From Bradyrhizobium manausense (GTDB taxonomy: Bacteria; Pseudomonadota; Alphaproteobacteria; Rhizobiales; Xanthobacteraceae), in NCBI RefSeq assembly GCF_018129685.1, contig NZ_JAFCLG010000004.1, positions 310,001 through 374,000 of the forward strand: a DNA stretch of 64,000 nucleotides, written 5' to 3'. The position numbers and the translations under genes were made by a program. How positions within the stretch are numbered: the first letter of the stretch is position 1; every line of letters starts with the position of its first letter. This document shows positions 53,570 to 63,090 of this stretch, piece after piece. A model generated the notes under the pieces. It saw only the letters and a program-made list of their open reading frames with translations, did no database searches and was not told the DNA's origin.

Positions 53570-54838
53570 ATGTCCACCAAGCCCCAACTGCCGGAACGTC
53601 TGTCGCGGGCGACGGGAGCACCAACTGCGCTCGATGGTCTGATCGTCGTCGATTTCACACGCGTCGTCGCGGGCCCCGCCTGCACTCAGACGCTGGCTGA
53701 TTTCGGTGCGCGCGTCATCAAGATCGAAAATCCCGATGGAGGCGACGACACGCGCGCTTATGAGCACGCCGAAATCGGCGGCGAAAGTGCGGCCTATCTC
53801 AGTCTGAACCGCAACAAGATCGGTATCGCGCTCGATCTTGCAGTTCCGGAGGCGCGCGAAGTTGCACTGGACCTGATCCGGAGGGCGGACGTGGTCGTCG
53901 AGAATTTTTCCAGCGGCGTAATGAAGAAATTTGGCCTGGACTACGAGGCCGTCGCTCCGCTCAATCCGCGGCTTGTCTACTGCTCGATCTCCGCCTACGG
54001 ACGTACCGGACCGTTCGCCTCGCGTCCTGGCTTCGACCCGATCACGCAAGCCGAGAGTGGCTTCATGTCACTTAACGGATTTGCCGACGGCCCCGCGGTT
54101 CGTACCGGTCCGCCGATCGTCGACATGGCGACGGGGATGTCGGCCTGCAATGCGATCCTTCTCGCGCTATTGGCACGGGATCGACTCGGCCGCGGCCAGC
54201 ATGTCGAGGTCGCCCTATTCGACGTCGCCATGGGGATGACCGGCTTCTACGGTATGGCCTATTTGATCAGCGGCCAGAATCCCGGGCGTTTTGGCAACTC
54301 GCCGAGCGGGTCGCCCACCGTAGGTGTTTACGAGGCATCCGATGGTCCGCTTTACATGGCTTGCGCGAATGACCGACTGTATCGACGGCTGGTCGTCGAG
54401 GTGCTGAATCGTCCGGATCTCATCAACGCACCCCAGTTCGCGACGCGTAAGGCGCGGTCCGAGAACAAGGAGCTCCTACGCGCGGCCATAGCGGAGGTGT
54501 TCGCGAGCGACACGCTCGAGAACTGGATGGCGAAGATGAAATTGGCCAACATCCCGGTCGGCTATCTCCGGACGGTCGAGGAGGGATTCAACGCACCCGA
54601 AGCACGGGAGCGCGGGCGCCTGAGCCGGATTCCGCATCGCACGGCGCAGTGGGTACCGAACATCGAGCCGCCGATCAACATGAGCCTGACGGCGGCAATT
54701 GATCCGGTGGCCGCCCCGCTGCTGGGCGAGCATACGGAAGGCGTCCTGCGTGAGACGCTCGGTTACGACGAGAGCCGGATTGCGGCCTTGGCCGAAAAAG
54801 GGGCGTTCGGGCTGCGCAAAACCGCGACCTCGGCCTGA
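53570..54838 (+). CDS. Class III CoA-transferase (CaiB/BaiF)
   Basis: 422 residues. LIVVDFTRVVAGPACTQTLADF, KIENPDGGDDTRAY, YLSLNRNKIGIALDL and the active-site Asp in PPIVDMATGM are family landmarks. It moves CoA between carboxylic acids. It opens a rightward catabolic cluster; the acid may be a ring-cleavage product or the imported substrate. Confidence 0.87.
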   Translation: MSTKPQLPERLSRATGAPTALDGLIVVDFTRVVAGPACTQTLADFGARVIKIENPDGGDDTRAYEHAEIGGESAAYLSLNRNKIGIALDLAVPEAREVALDLIRRADVVVENFSSGVMKKFGLDYEAVAPLNPRLVYCSISAYGRTGPFASRPGFDPITQAESGFMSLNGFADGPAVRTGPPIVDMATGMSACNAILLALLARDRLGRGQHVEVALFDVAMGMTGFYGMAYLISGQNPGRFGNSPSGSPTVGVYEASDGPLYMACANDRLYRRLVVEVLNRPDLINAPQFATRKARSENKELLRAAIAEVFASDTLENWMAKMKLANIPVGYLRTVEEGFNAPEARERGRLSRIPHRTAQWVPNIEPPINMSLTAAIDPVAAPLLGEHTEGVLRETLGYDESRIAALAEKGAFGLRKTATSA

Positions 54839-54902
54839 GGTCGGCGCCAGCTTGATTTGGCAGGGTTCCCGCCGCATAAATGTGTGAGAGCGAGGGACAC
54901 GA

Positions 54903-56126
54903 ATGGCGCCTGGTCAAGAGCCGAGTATGGGGCAGTCGGCAGGCTCCGGCGAACGAGCCTATGCGACGATGATTGCCAACGCCAGGTCGCTCCTGCCGCA
55001 ACTGCGGGAACGCGCGGCGCGCACTGAAGAACTCCGGCACCTGCCGCCGGAGACGGAGCGGGATCTGCACGATGCCGGTCTGTTCCGCATGCTTCAGCCA
55101 AAGCGTGTTGGCGGCGCCGAGCTCGACTATGTGGCCCTGATCGATTGTGCTGAGTTGGTCGGCCGCGCCGACGCATCGGTGGCCTGGAATCTCGCCAATC
55201 TGGCAAGTCATCACTGGATGCTCGGTATGTTCGAGCAGCGCGCGCAGGATCTGGTCTGGGGCAAGGACCCGGACGTGCTGATCGCGTCATCGTTTATCTT
55301 CCCCGCCGGCCGCGCCACCAGGGTTGAGGGCGGATACCGGTTACGCGGGAGCTGGCCATTCTCATCGGGCGTCGGCTCTTGCGCCTGGAACATGCTCGCA
55401 AGTGTCGTCTCCTCGGACGACGAAGCCGACGGCATCGAGTATCGCATCTTTCTGCTGCCCAGAGCCGACTACAATATCCTCGATACCTGGAACGTCGCGG
55501 GACTACGCGGCACCGGGTCATCGGATGTCGAAGTCAGGGACGCCTTTGTTCCCGAGCACTTGACGGTCGCCGTGGGTGACCTTGCAGGGGGCGCATCGCC
55601 AGGCAGCAAGGTGAATCCCAATCCTCTCTATGCCCTGCCGGTATTCTCGTTGTTTCCTTATGTTCTCTCCGGCGTCGCGCTGGGGAATGCGCAGGCCTGC
55701 CTGGATGATTATGTGGAAGTCGCGCGTCACCGCATCTCGACCTACAACCGCGCCAAGCTGAGCGACTTCCAGAGCACGCAAATCAAGATCGCGGAAGCTT
55801 CAGCAAAGATCGATGCTGCCCGCCTCGTCATGCGCGCGGCCTGTACCGAGGCGATGCAGGATGTGCGACGCAGCCACTGGCCTGACATGACGACCAAGAC
55901 CAGATATCGGCGCGATGGTGCCTTCTCCGTCAATCTGTGCACTGACGCCGTTTCGATGCTGTTTGCGGCGAGCGGGGCGCGCGGACTTTTCACGACGGGG
56001 GTGCTACAGCGGCAGTTCCGTGATGCGCATGCGATCAATTCTCACCTCGCGTTCAATTTTGACGCGGCCGGAACGAACTACGGACGTGTGGCACTTGGCT
56101 TGCCGTCCGAGAATCTCACGTTGTGA
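54903..56126 (+). CDS. Acyl-CoA dehydrogenase-like flavin monooxygenase (oxygenase component)
   Basis: 407 residues with the acyl-CoA dehydrogenase type 2 fold. Segments RDLHDAGLFRMLQPKRVGGA, VAWNLANLASHHWML, GYRLRGSWPFSSGVGSCAWN and RGTGSSDVEVRDAFVPEHL are typical of HpaB/DszC-like group D monooxygenases. The flavin reductase gene is next (9-bp gap), which indicates a two-component FMN-dependent oxygenase that hydroxylates an aromatic or heteroaromatic compound. Confidence 0.82.
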   Translation: MAPGQEPSMGQSAGSGERAYATMIANARSLLPQLRERAARTEELRHLPPETERDLHDAGLFRMLQPKRVGGAELDYVALIDCAELVGRADASVAWNLANLASHHWMLGMFEQRAQDLVWGKDPDVLIASSFIFPAGRATRVEGGYRLRGSWPFSSGVGSCAWNMLASVVSSDDEADGIEYRIFLLPRADYNILDTWNVAGLRGTGSSDVEVRDAFVPEHLTVAVGDLAGGASPGSKVNPNPLYALPVFSLFPYVLSGVALGNAQACLDDYVEVARHRISTYNRAKLSDFQSTQIKIAEASAKIDAARLVMRAACTEAMQDVRRSHWPDMTTKTRYRRDGAFSVNLCTDAVSMLFAASGARGLFTTGVLQRQFRDAHAINSHLAFNFDAAGTNYGRVALGLPSENLTL

Positions 56127-56135
56127 GGCCGGCCG

Positions 56136-56696
56136 ATGAATGATCAGCCAAAGCAGCCGGCCGCTCCGGATCCCGCCAACGAGTTGGCGAGCGACAGCTC
56201 GTCGATCGATCCACGTGACTTCCGCAATGCGCTCGGCACCTATGGAACGGGCGTCACGATCATCACGGCCACGGCGGCCGATGGAAAGCCGTATGGCATC
56301 ACCTGCAACTCGTTCGCGTCTGTCTCCTTGAATCCTCCCTTGGTTCTCTGGAGCCTCGGCGTCTATTCATCGAGCCTGACTGTGTTTCAGAACGCCAGCC
56401 ATTTCACCGTCCACGTGCTGGATACCTCGCAGCAGGCTCTCGCGAACAGGTTTGCGAAATCGTCCGAGGAGAAGTTTGCCGGCGTCGACTGGACACCGGG
56501 CCTCGGCAATGCACCGGTGCTTGCAGAGAGCGTAGCAAATTTTCAGTGCCGATCGGTCAACCGCTATTACGGCGGTGATCACGTGATCTTTCTCGGTGCC
56601 GTCGAGGCCTATGCCTACAACGCAAAAGAGCCGCTGCTGTTTGCGCGAGGGGCGTATGGCCGGTTTCTGGCTGACGACGAGCGCAAGAAGTCGTGA
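56136..56696 (+). CDS. Flavin reductase component
   Basis: 186 residues. FRNALGTYGTGVTIITATAA, YGITCNSFASVSLNPPLVLW and FTVHVLDTSQQALANRFA are the flavin_reductase (DIM6/NTAB-like) motifs. It supplies reduced FMN to the oxygenase gene just upstream. The first 25 residues are a Ser/Pro-rich extension. Confidence 0.87.
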   Translation: MNDQPKQPAAPDPANELASDSSSIDPRDFRNALGTYGTGVTIITATAADGKPYGITCNSFASVSLNPPLVLWSLGVYSSSLTVFQNASHFTVHVLDTSQQALANRFAKSSEEKFAGVDWTPGLGNAPVLAESVANFQCRSVNRYYGGDHVIFLGAVEAYAYNAKEPLLFARGAYGRFLADDERKKS

Positions 56697-56702
56697 GGCG
56701 AT

Positions 56703-57611
56703 TCAATGCTCTGGGGCAGAGAGCTTGTAGATCTCCAGGGCGTCCGCGTCCGCACCGCGCGAAGCCTTGGCAAGTCTGAAGATCTGCCCGGCTAGGGTCG
56801 CCATCGGGACCGGCGTTGATGTCGCCTGTGCGACATCGGCGACCGTATCGAGATCCTTCAGCATCGTCGCGATGTGACCGAGCGGCGGCGAGTGGATACC
56901 CCGGACCATGCGCGGGACGAAGAGTTGGAGCGGGATCGAGTCCGCAAAGCCACCGGCGAGCGCCTCCGGCAGCCGGCTCGCGTCGATCCCCGCATTCGAG
57001 GCAAGGCGCGTTGCCTCCGCAAGAACGGCCATTGCGCATCCGACGATCACCTGGTTGCACAGCTTTGTGGTTTGGCCAGCCCCGGTCGGACCCATGTGGG
57101 TGAACCGGCGCGCCATTGCGAGGACGTAGGGGCGCACCCTCTCGATATCGGCTGCTTCTCCGCCGGCCATGATGGCGAGCGTGCCTTCCTCGGCACCCTT
57201 GGTGCCGCCGGACACCGGCGCGTCGATCCAGCCCGCTCCATTCGCAGCCTTCAATCGCGCCGCAAGTTCGCGCGCGGCATCGGGATGGATCGACGAGAAA
57301 TCAACCACGAGCTTGCCCGTGCCAGGGGCTGCTGCGAGGCCCTCTGGTCCGAAGATGACCTCTTCGACGGCGGCAGCATCCGTCACGCACATGAAGACGA
57401 TGTCGCAGTTCGCCAGCAAGTCGCGTGGGGTGTGCGCGCGCTTGGCGCCGGCTTTGACGAGCGGCGCGACTTTGCCCTCCGAGCGGTTCCAGACAATGAC
57501 TTGATGGCCGGCCATGAGCAGGCGCCGGGTCATCGGCGTTCCCATCAGCCCAAGGCCGAGATAGCCGAGCCTCTCGACGCCTTGCGGGTCTGCCTTGGTC
57601 GCGTCAGCCAT
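56703..57611 (-). CDS. NAD(P)-dependent beta-hydroxyacid dehydrogenase
   Basis: 302 residues from the ATG at 57611 (SD GAGGGAGGGAAG). Rossmann motif GYLGLGLMGTPM, substrate motif DAPVSGGTKGAEEGTLAIMA, and the catalytic Lys in GAGQTTKLCNQ. Family of 3-hydroxyisobutyrate and tartronate semialdehyde reductases. It runs against the flanking genes but lies inside the cluster, so it may process a downstream intermediate. Confidence 0.83.
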   Translation of the reverse strand: MADATKADPQGVERLGYLGLGLMGTPMTRRLLMAGHQVIVWNRSEGKVAPLVKAGAKRAHTPRDLLANCDIVFMCVTDAAAVEEVIFGPEGLAAAPGTGKLVVDFSSIHPDAARELAARLKAANGAGWIDAPVSGGTKGAEEGTLAIMAGGEAADIERVRPYVLAMARRFTHMGPTGAGQTTKLCNQVIVGCAMAVLAEATRLASNAGIDASRLPEALAGGFADSIPLQLFVPRMVRGIHSPPLGHIATMLKDLDTVADVAQATSTPVPMATLAGQIFRLAKASRGADADALEIYKLSAPEH

Positions 57612-57791
57612 AGGTTGCTTCCCTCCCTCTCGCAGCGCAACGGCGTGCGACCTCTGTCGCACCATACATGACGCAGTCCGCGACTAAAGTGGGCCGGCAT
57701 GCATGGCTTGCTTGATTGTTTGAACCATGAAACATTTGGGGCGGTCGGGTTGGGTGGCGTCGGTCGGCGCCGGAGCAGCGGAGTGGGCACG

Positions 57792-58775
57792 ATGTGGGCA
57801 GTTTCGAGGTGGATGCTGGCAACAGGGGCCGCGGCGGCCATGATCGCGTGCGCCAGCCCCTTACGGGCGCAGCAGACGATCCGCGTGGGCTGGACCATTC
57901 CGGCCGAGGAATCCAAGTACTGGATGATGCGCAGGCCGGCCGAATTTCCCGATTTAGGCAAGACCTACAACATCGAGTGGACTCAATTTCAGGGCACCGC
58001 GCCTATGACGCAGGCACTGGCCGCCGGCGCACTCGATTGTGCGACGCAGGCGCCGCTCTCGCTTGCCAACGGCGTGGTCGGGGGCAATCTCAAGGCTTAC
58101 ATCGTCGCCCAGCATGTGTTCGAGAAGCCCGGCGGATTCTCGGTCTACTGGGCGGTCATGGATGACTCGCCGATCAAGACGATTGCAGATCTCAAAGGCA
58201 AGACGGTCGGCATTTCCGTGATCGGCGGCGGCACGCAAGGACCGTTCAATTTGCTGCTGAAGCAGAATGGTGTCGATCCGGCCAAGGACATCAAGCTGGT
58301 CGAGGTCGGCTTTGCCGTTTCCGAAGATGCGCTGCGCCAGGGGCGCGTCGACGCGGTCAACATGAACCAGCCGTTTGCCGCACGCGCGGAGGCGAAGGGC
58401 GGCACTCGCAAGCTGTTCTCGTTGTCGCAAGCCATGCCGAACATCGTCCATATCCTTGAGGCCTGCCGCGCCGATTTCGTTGACAAGAACCCGGAGCTGG
58501 TCAAGGCCTATGTCCGCGACATCACGTCGGGCATGAAGAAGGCGCTGGCGAACCGTGAGGAGACGTTGAAGGTCGTCAATGAAGTCCTGAAGGCGCCCAT
58601 TCCGGTGCTCGATACCTACCTGCTTAAGGACAATGATTTCGGTCGCGATCCCGGCGCGGCGCCGAATTTCCCTGCGATCCAGAAGATGCTGGACATCTAT
58701 GCGGAGACGGGAATGCTGCCAAAGTTGGATGTCGCGCAGTTCAAGCATCCGACGATCGTCGCCCCGCTGCAATAA
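57792..58775 (+). CDS. ABC transporter substrate-binding protein (SsuA/TauA/NMT1 type)
   Basis: 327 residues from the ATG at 57792 ([20 protein letters not shown], signal ending SPLRAQQ). [44 protein letters not shown] and [12 protein letters not shown] fit nitrate/sulfonate-type binding proteins. The ATPase and permeases are encoded at 60661-63052, separated by the IlvD-like gene. An ATG at 57699 is less likely because it precedes the signal peptide by 31 residues. Confidence 0.82.
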   Translation: MWAVSRWMLATGAAAAMIACASPLRAQQTIRVGWTIPAEESKYWMMRRPAEFPDLGKTYNIEWTQFQGTAPMTQALAAGALDCATQAPLSLANGVVGGNLKAYIVAQHVFEKPGGFSVYWAVMDDSPIKTIADLKGKTVGISVIGGGTQGPFNLLLKQNGVDPAKDIKLVEVGFAVSEDALRQGRVDAVNMNQPFAARAEAKGGTRKLFSLSQAMPNIVHILEACRADFVDKNPELVKAYVRDITSGMKKALANREETLKVVNEVLKAPIPVLDTYLLKDNDFGRDPGAAPNFPAIQKMLDIYAETGMLPKLDVAQFKHPTIVAPLQ

Positions 58776-58806
58776 GCAGCCGGTTGTGCGCCGGGTCTAT
58801 GAGGTC

Positions 58807-58835
58807 GCGATGTCCCGCCTCGTGCGGGACATCGC
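58807..58835. promoter_or_regulatory. 12-bp perfect hairpin between binding protein and dehydratase genes
   Basis: GCGATGTCCCGC pairs fully with GCGGGACATCGC around CTCGT. No T-run follows and the next ATG is at 58853, so this is more likely an mRNA processing or stabilising stem than a terminator. It may adjust expression of the binding protein relative to the rest. Confidence 0.55.
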
Positions 58836-58852
58836 ATGAAGATGATGCAAGC

Positions 58853-60547
58853 ATGAAGAAACTGCGATCGCGGATAACGACCGACGGCCTCGACCGGGCG
58901 CCCCACCGCGCCTTCATGCGAGCCATGGGATTGGATGACGCGGCCATCGCCAAGCCGATGGTGGGTATCGTCAGCATGAAGGGCGAGCAGACGCCCTGCA
59001 ATATGACCCATGATTTCCAGGTGGCCGCAGCCAAGACCGGGATCGAGGAGGCCGGCGGCACACCGCGTGAATTCTCGACCGTCTCCGTCTCCGACGGCAT
59101 CAGTATGAACCACGAGGGGATGAAGTTCTCCCTGTTTTCGCGCGAACTGATCGCCGACTCCATTGAGGCCGTCGTCCACGGCCTCGCCTACGATGCGCTG
59201 ATTGGGTATGGCGGATGCGACAAGACGCTTCCGGGCGTGATGATGGGGATGGTGCGTTGCAACGTGCCTTCCATCTTCATTTATGGCGGCAGCTCGCTTC
59301 CGGGGCGCGTGGATGGGCGGACGTTGACTGTCCTCGACTCCTATGAGGCCGTTGGCGGCTTCATGACCGGTGAGATTGACGCTCGAACGCTCGAGCGGAT
59401 CGAGCGCGCCTGCCTTCCGACCATTGGTGCGTGCGCCGGTCAGTTCACCGCGAACACCATGGGGATGGTATCGGAGGCAATGGGGCTGACCATTCCCAAC
59501 GTGTCGATGGTGCCTGGCGTCTATGCCGAGCGCGCGCAGATCTCGCGTCGCGCCGGGCGGCTCATCATGGAGATGCTCGAACGGGGCGGGCCGCTGCCGC
59601 GTGATGTCGTGACGCGGAAGTCGCTGGAGAACGGAGCCGCGATCGTCGCTGCCACGGGCGGTTCGACCAATGCGGCGCTACATCTGCCTGCTATCGCGAA
59701 CGAGGCTGGCATCGCGTTTACGCTCGATGATGTTGGCGAAGTCTTTGCCAGGACGCCTCTGATCGGGAACTTGCGACCTGGGGGCAAGTACACGGCGAAA
59801 GACGTCTACGATATCGGCGGCGCGGCCGTGGTCATCCGAGAACTGATCCAGAGTGGTCATATCGATGGCCGCTGTCTGACCATCACAGGCCATACTCTCG
59901 CTGAAGAATATGGCGCGGCCAACGCCCCTGACGGCGAGGTCGTTCACGCGACCCGCGCACCGATCATGCCTGACGGCGGTGTAGCGGTGTTGAAGGGCAG
60001 CCTCTGTCCTGATGGCGCGGTGATCAAGGTTGCGGGTCTGAGGAACCTGTTCTTCGAGGGCGTTGCACGCGTCTTCGAAGATGAAGAGGCTTGCGTCGCG
60101 GCCGTTCGTGACCGCAGCTACAAGGCCGGCGAGGTTTTGGTGATCCGCAACGAAGGGCCGGTCGGCGGGCCGGGCATGCGCGAAATGCTCGGCGTCACGG
60201 CGCTCATTTACGGGCAGGGCATGGGCGAGAAGGTTGCCCTCATCACGGATGGCCGGTTCTCCGGCGCCACGCGCGGTATGTGCATCGGCTATGTCTCGCC
60301 CGAAGCGTTTGTCGGTGGTCCGCTGGCGCTCGTGCACGATGGCGACAAGATCAGGATTGATGCCACCGGGCGGCGGATGGATCTGTTGGTCGACGAACAG
60401 GAACTTGCGACGCGGCAACGTGACTGGAAGCAACGTCCGCCGCGCCATCGCGCGGGCGCACTCGCAAAATATGCGCGCCTGGTCGGTCAGGCGCCGGGCG
60501 GAGCGGTCACGCATGAGGGGCCGGCGGAATGGCCGTGGTTCGACTGA
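58853..60547 (+). CDS. Dihydroxy-acid/phosphogluconate dehydratase family (IlvD/Edd)
   Basis: 564 residues from the ATG at 58853. Fe-S ligands can be placed at [17 protein letters not shown] and [12 protein letters not shown], with [20 protein letters not shown] and [13 protein letters not shown] further on. It dehydrates a 2,3-dihydroxy acid or sugar acid. Since it lies between transporter genes of a catabolic cluster, a dedicated aldonate or branched dihydroxy acid is more likely than branched-chain amino acid synthesis. Confidence 0.85.
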   Translation: MKKLRSRITTDGLDRAPHRAFMRAMGLDDAAIAKPMVGIVSMKGEQTPCNMTHDFQVAAAKTGIEEAGGTPREFSTVSVSDGISMNHEGMKFSLFSRELIADSIEAVVHGLAYDALIGYGGCDKTLPGVMMGMVRCNVPSIFIYGGSSLPGRVDGRTLTVLDSYEAVGGFMTGEIDARTLERIERACLPTIGACAGQFTANTMGMVSEAMGLTIPNVSMVPGVYAERAQISRRAGRLIMEMLERGGPLPRDVVTRKSLENGAAIVAATGGSTNAALHLPAIANEAGIAFTLDDVGEVFARTPLIGNLRPGGKYTAKDVYDIGGAAVVIRELIQSGHIDGRCLTITGHTLAEEYGAANAPDGEVVHATRAPIMPDGGVAVLKGSLCPDGAVIKVAGLRNLFFEGVARVFEDEEACVAAVRDRSYKAGEVLVIRNEGPVGGPGMREMLGVTALIYGQGMGEKVALITDGRFSGATRGMCIGYVSPEAFVGGPLALVHDGDKIRIDATGRRMDLLVDEQELATRQRDWKQRPPRHRAGALAKYARLVGQAPGGAVTHEGPAEWPWFD

Positions 60548-60660
60548 GCGCGAAAGAAGCGCCCCATTTGGCAGGTTTCTTGCTAAGCTCATGCCGCTGT
60601 TGGAGCACATTCAGCAGATCTGTTGCGTGACGTTCGCGCGTGAGTGAAACGAGAGACGGG

Positions 60661-61506
60661 ATGAAGGTAGTGCCTTCGAGATCGAGCGAATGGGTGAGAC
60701 CGGTGACGTCGCAACAGCCGGCTTCTACGATCATCGAGATCGATAGCGTCTCGCAGGTCTTTCAGACCTCGGCGCGCAAGGATCATTTGGCACTGTCGGA
60801 CATCTCCTTGACGATCGAAGAGGGGGCATTCGTTTCCATTCTCGGTCCGTCCGGTTGTGGCAAGTCGACGCTGCTTTATATCGTCGGCGGTTTCGTCAGC
60901 CCGACCAGTGGCGCGGCGAAGATGAAGGGGCGGGCGATCGCGGGTCCTGGCCCGGATCGGGGGCCAGTGTTCCAGGAGTTCGCGCTGTTTCCGTGGAAGA
61001 CCGTGCTGGGCAACGTGATGTATGGTCCGCGCCAGCAGGGCGTGCGAGCCACCGAAGCAGAAGCGCAGAGCCGCGCTCTGATCGAGATGGTCGGGCTCAA
61101 GGGTTATGAGAATTTCTACCCCAAAGAGCTCTCAGGCGGCATGAAGCAGCGCGTCGCGCTAGCCCGGACACTGGCCTACCATCCTGAAGTTCTGTTGATG
61201 GACGAGCCGTTCGGTGCGCTCGATGCTCACACCCGCACTCGGCTCCAGAACGATCTCTTGAATATCTGGGAGCGTGATCGCAAGACGGTGCTATTCGTCA
61301 CACACTCTGTCGATGAAGCCGTCTTCCTTTCGGACAAGGTCGTGATGATGTCGAAGTCTCCCGGCCGTATCCGGGAGGTCATTGATATCGATCTGCCGCG
61401 ACCGCGCCGCCGCAATGAGCTGTTGCTCGACGCACGCTACCAGAAATACGTCGTTGATATCGAACGCATGTTCGATGAGAGCGATGCAGTCGGGCCTTCT
61501 TCATGA
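60661..61506 (+). CDS. ABC transporter ATP-binding protein (SsuB/TauB type)
   Basis: 281 residues from the ATG at 60661; a GTG at 60640 is possible. Walker A GPSGCGKSTLLYIV, Q-loop VFQEFALFPW, signature LSGGMKQRVALAR and Walker B VLLMDEPFGALD are intact. The nitrate/sulfonate/taurine branch is marked by FPWKTVLGNV. Its stop overlaps the next start (ATGA). Confidence 0.88.
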   Translation: MKVVPSRSSEWVRPVTSQQPASTIIEIDSVSQVFQTSARKDHLALSDISLTIEEGAFVSILGPSGCGKSTLLYIVGGFVSPTSGAAKMKGRAIAGPGPDRGPVFQEFALFPWKTVLGNVMYGPRQQGVRATEAEAQSRALIEMVGLKGYENFYPKELSGGMKQRVALARTLAYHPEVLLMDEPFGALDAHTRTRLQNDLLNIWERDRKTVLFVTHSVDEAVFLSDKVVMMSKSPGRIREVIDIDLPRPRRRNELLLDARYQKYVVDIERMFDESDAVGPSS

Positions 61507-62288
61507 CGTCGCCGGCTGCCTTGGCAAAGCGTGCGGCACCGGTGCTGGCTTGCATCGGATTGCTGGTGGCGTGGCAAGTCGCGTCACTGGCACTGAAGAA
61601 CGACAGCTTTCCGACAGCGCTTGAGGCAATTCGCGCGATCCCGGATATCCTGGGCGATAAGGAATCCCTGATCAACATCATGGCCTCGCTTCGCCGGATG
61701 GCGATCGGGTTTGGCATAGCAGTGCTTTTCTCGATCCCTTTGGGTTTGTTGATGGGGCGGAACCGGGCGGTTGCGGCATTCTTCAATCCGCTTCTGATGA
61801 TCATCTATCCAGTGCCGAAGGCCGCGCTCATGCCGATCATCATGCTCTGGCTCGGCGTCGGCGAAGCGACGAAGATACTCGTGATCTTCCTCGGCGTCAG
61901 CCTGCCGGTGATCTATCATAGTTTTGAAGGTGCCAAGGCGGTCGAAGAGAAGATGCTGTGGTCGGGGGCGGCCATGGGGTTGTCGCCCCTGCATCGCATG
62001 GTCCGTATTGTCCTTCCGGCCGCGCTTCCGGAGATCCTGACCGGGTGTCGAACCGGCCTGGTGCTCGCGCTCATCACGATGATCACCAGCGAGATGATTG
62101 CTCGACAGTCTGGGGCGGGGAACATCCTGTTCAACGCGCTCGACATGGGGCAATACGACACCGTCTTTGCGATGATCATCATCGTGGGCGCGATGGGAAT
62201 TTGCCTTGATGCGATCTTCGAGCGCGTGCGAGCCAGGCTAGTGCGCTGGTCCGAACCTCAGTTCGACATGCCGCTGAGTTTCTCATGA
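61503..62288 (+). CDS. ABC transporter permease (SsuC/TauC type)
   Basis: 261 residues, six membrane segments. The EAA loop is GAAMGLSPLHRMVRIVLPAA followed by LPEIL. The start overlaps the ATPase gene by 4 bp and the stop overlaps the next permease by 4 bp, so all three are translationally coupled. Confidence 0.86.
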   Translation: MTSPAALAKRAAPVLACIGLLVAWQVASLALKNDSFPTALEAIRAIPDILGDKESLINIMASLRRMAIGFGIAVLFSIPLGLLMGRNRAVAAFFNPLLMIIYPVPKAALMPIIMLWLGVGEATKILVIFLGVSLPVIYHSFEGAKAVEEKMLWSGAAMGLSPLHRMVRIVLPAALPEILTGCRTGLVLALITMITSEMIARQSGAGNILFNALDMGQYDTVFAMIIIVGAMGICLDAIFERVRARLVRWSEPQFDMPLSFS

Positions 62289-63052
62289 CATCGCGTCTCT
62301 CCCCAAAGAATGTCGTCCTAGGGCTTGCGCCGATCGTGCTGGTAGTCGCGGTCTGGCAGGGCCTCGTATCGTCGGGCCTCACGCCGGTGGCTTTGCTACC
62401 GCCGCCAGGGGTGGTCTTCAGCCGTCTGATCCAGCAGCTCGTAACATGGACATTTCAGCAGGAGGTCGCGGCGACTCTGGTCCGGTTGTTCGCCGGCTTC
62501 GCGATTGCGGTCGTGCTTGGCGTCGGTGTCGGGATCGCGGCCGCTGCCCATCCAGCGGTCGATGCCGTCGTTCGGCCGATCGTGCGGGTGCTTGCGCCAC
62601 TGCCGAAAGTCGCGCTGTATCCGGCGCTGCTACTGCTGCTCGGTTTCGGCCACGGGTCAAAAATCACCCTGGTGGCGGCGGATGCACTCTTCCCGATTCT
62701 GCTATCCACCTATTACGGTGCATCGACCGTCGAGCAGAAGCTGATCTGGTCGGCCATGGCGGCGGGGACGCCGCGATATGAAATCCTGTTCAAGGTAGTC
62801 TTGCCGGCGGCGATGCCGTCGATCCTGACCGGATGCCGGATCGGTCTTGTTATTTCCTGCATCGTGGTGTTTCTGGCCGAGATGATCACGTCGACCGATG
62901 GACTGGGGCATGCGCTCATTACCGCGGCGCGTACCTTTCAGGCTGTTGACATGTTCGTGCCGCTAATCACGATCTCGCTGCTCGGGTTGATCCTGAATGC
63001 CTTATTAGGCGCCTTGCGATCCTACCTCTTACGGGGTTTTCCCGAAGCGTGA
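62285..63052 (+). CDS. ABC transporter permease (SsuC/TauC type)
   Basis: 255 residues, six membrane segments with the EAA loop AAGTPRYEILFKVVLPAAMP. A second permease of the same family as 61503-62288; two different permeases instead of a homodimer is less usual in this branch. Ends 38 bp before the NicX-like gene. Confidence 0.86.
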   Translation: MTSRLSPKNVVLGLAPIVLVVAVWQGLVSSGLTPVALLPPPGVVFSRLIQQLVTWTFQQEVAATLVRLFAGFAIAVVLGVGVGIAAAAHPAVDAVVRPIVRVLAPLPKVALYPALLLLLGFGHGSKITLVAADALFPILLSTYYGASTVEQKLIWSAMAAGTPRYEILFKVVLPAAMPSILTGCRIGLVISCIVVFLAEMITSTDGLGHALITAARTFQAVDMFVPLITISLLGLILNALLGALRSYLLRGFPEA

Positions 63053-63090
63053 CCTGACTGAACAAGAAACCGGAAGATCGGGAGTGAACC

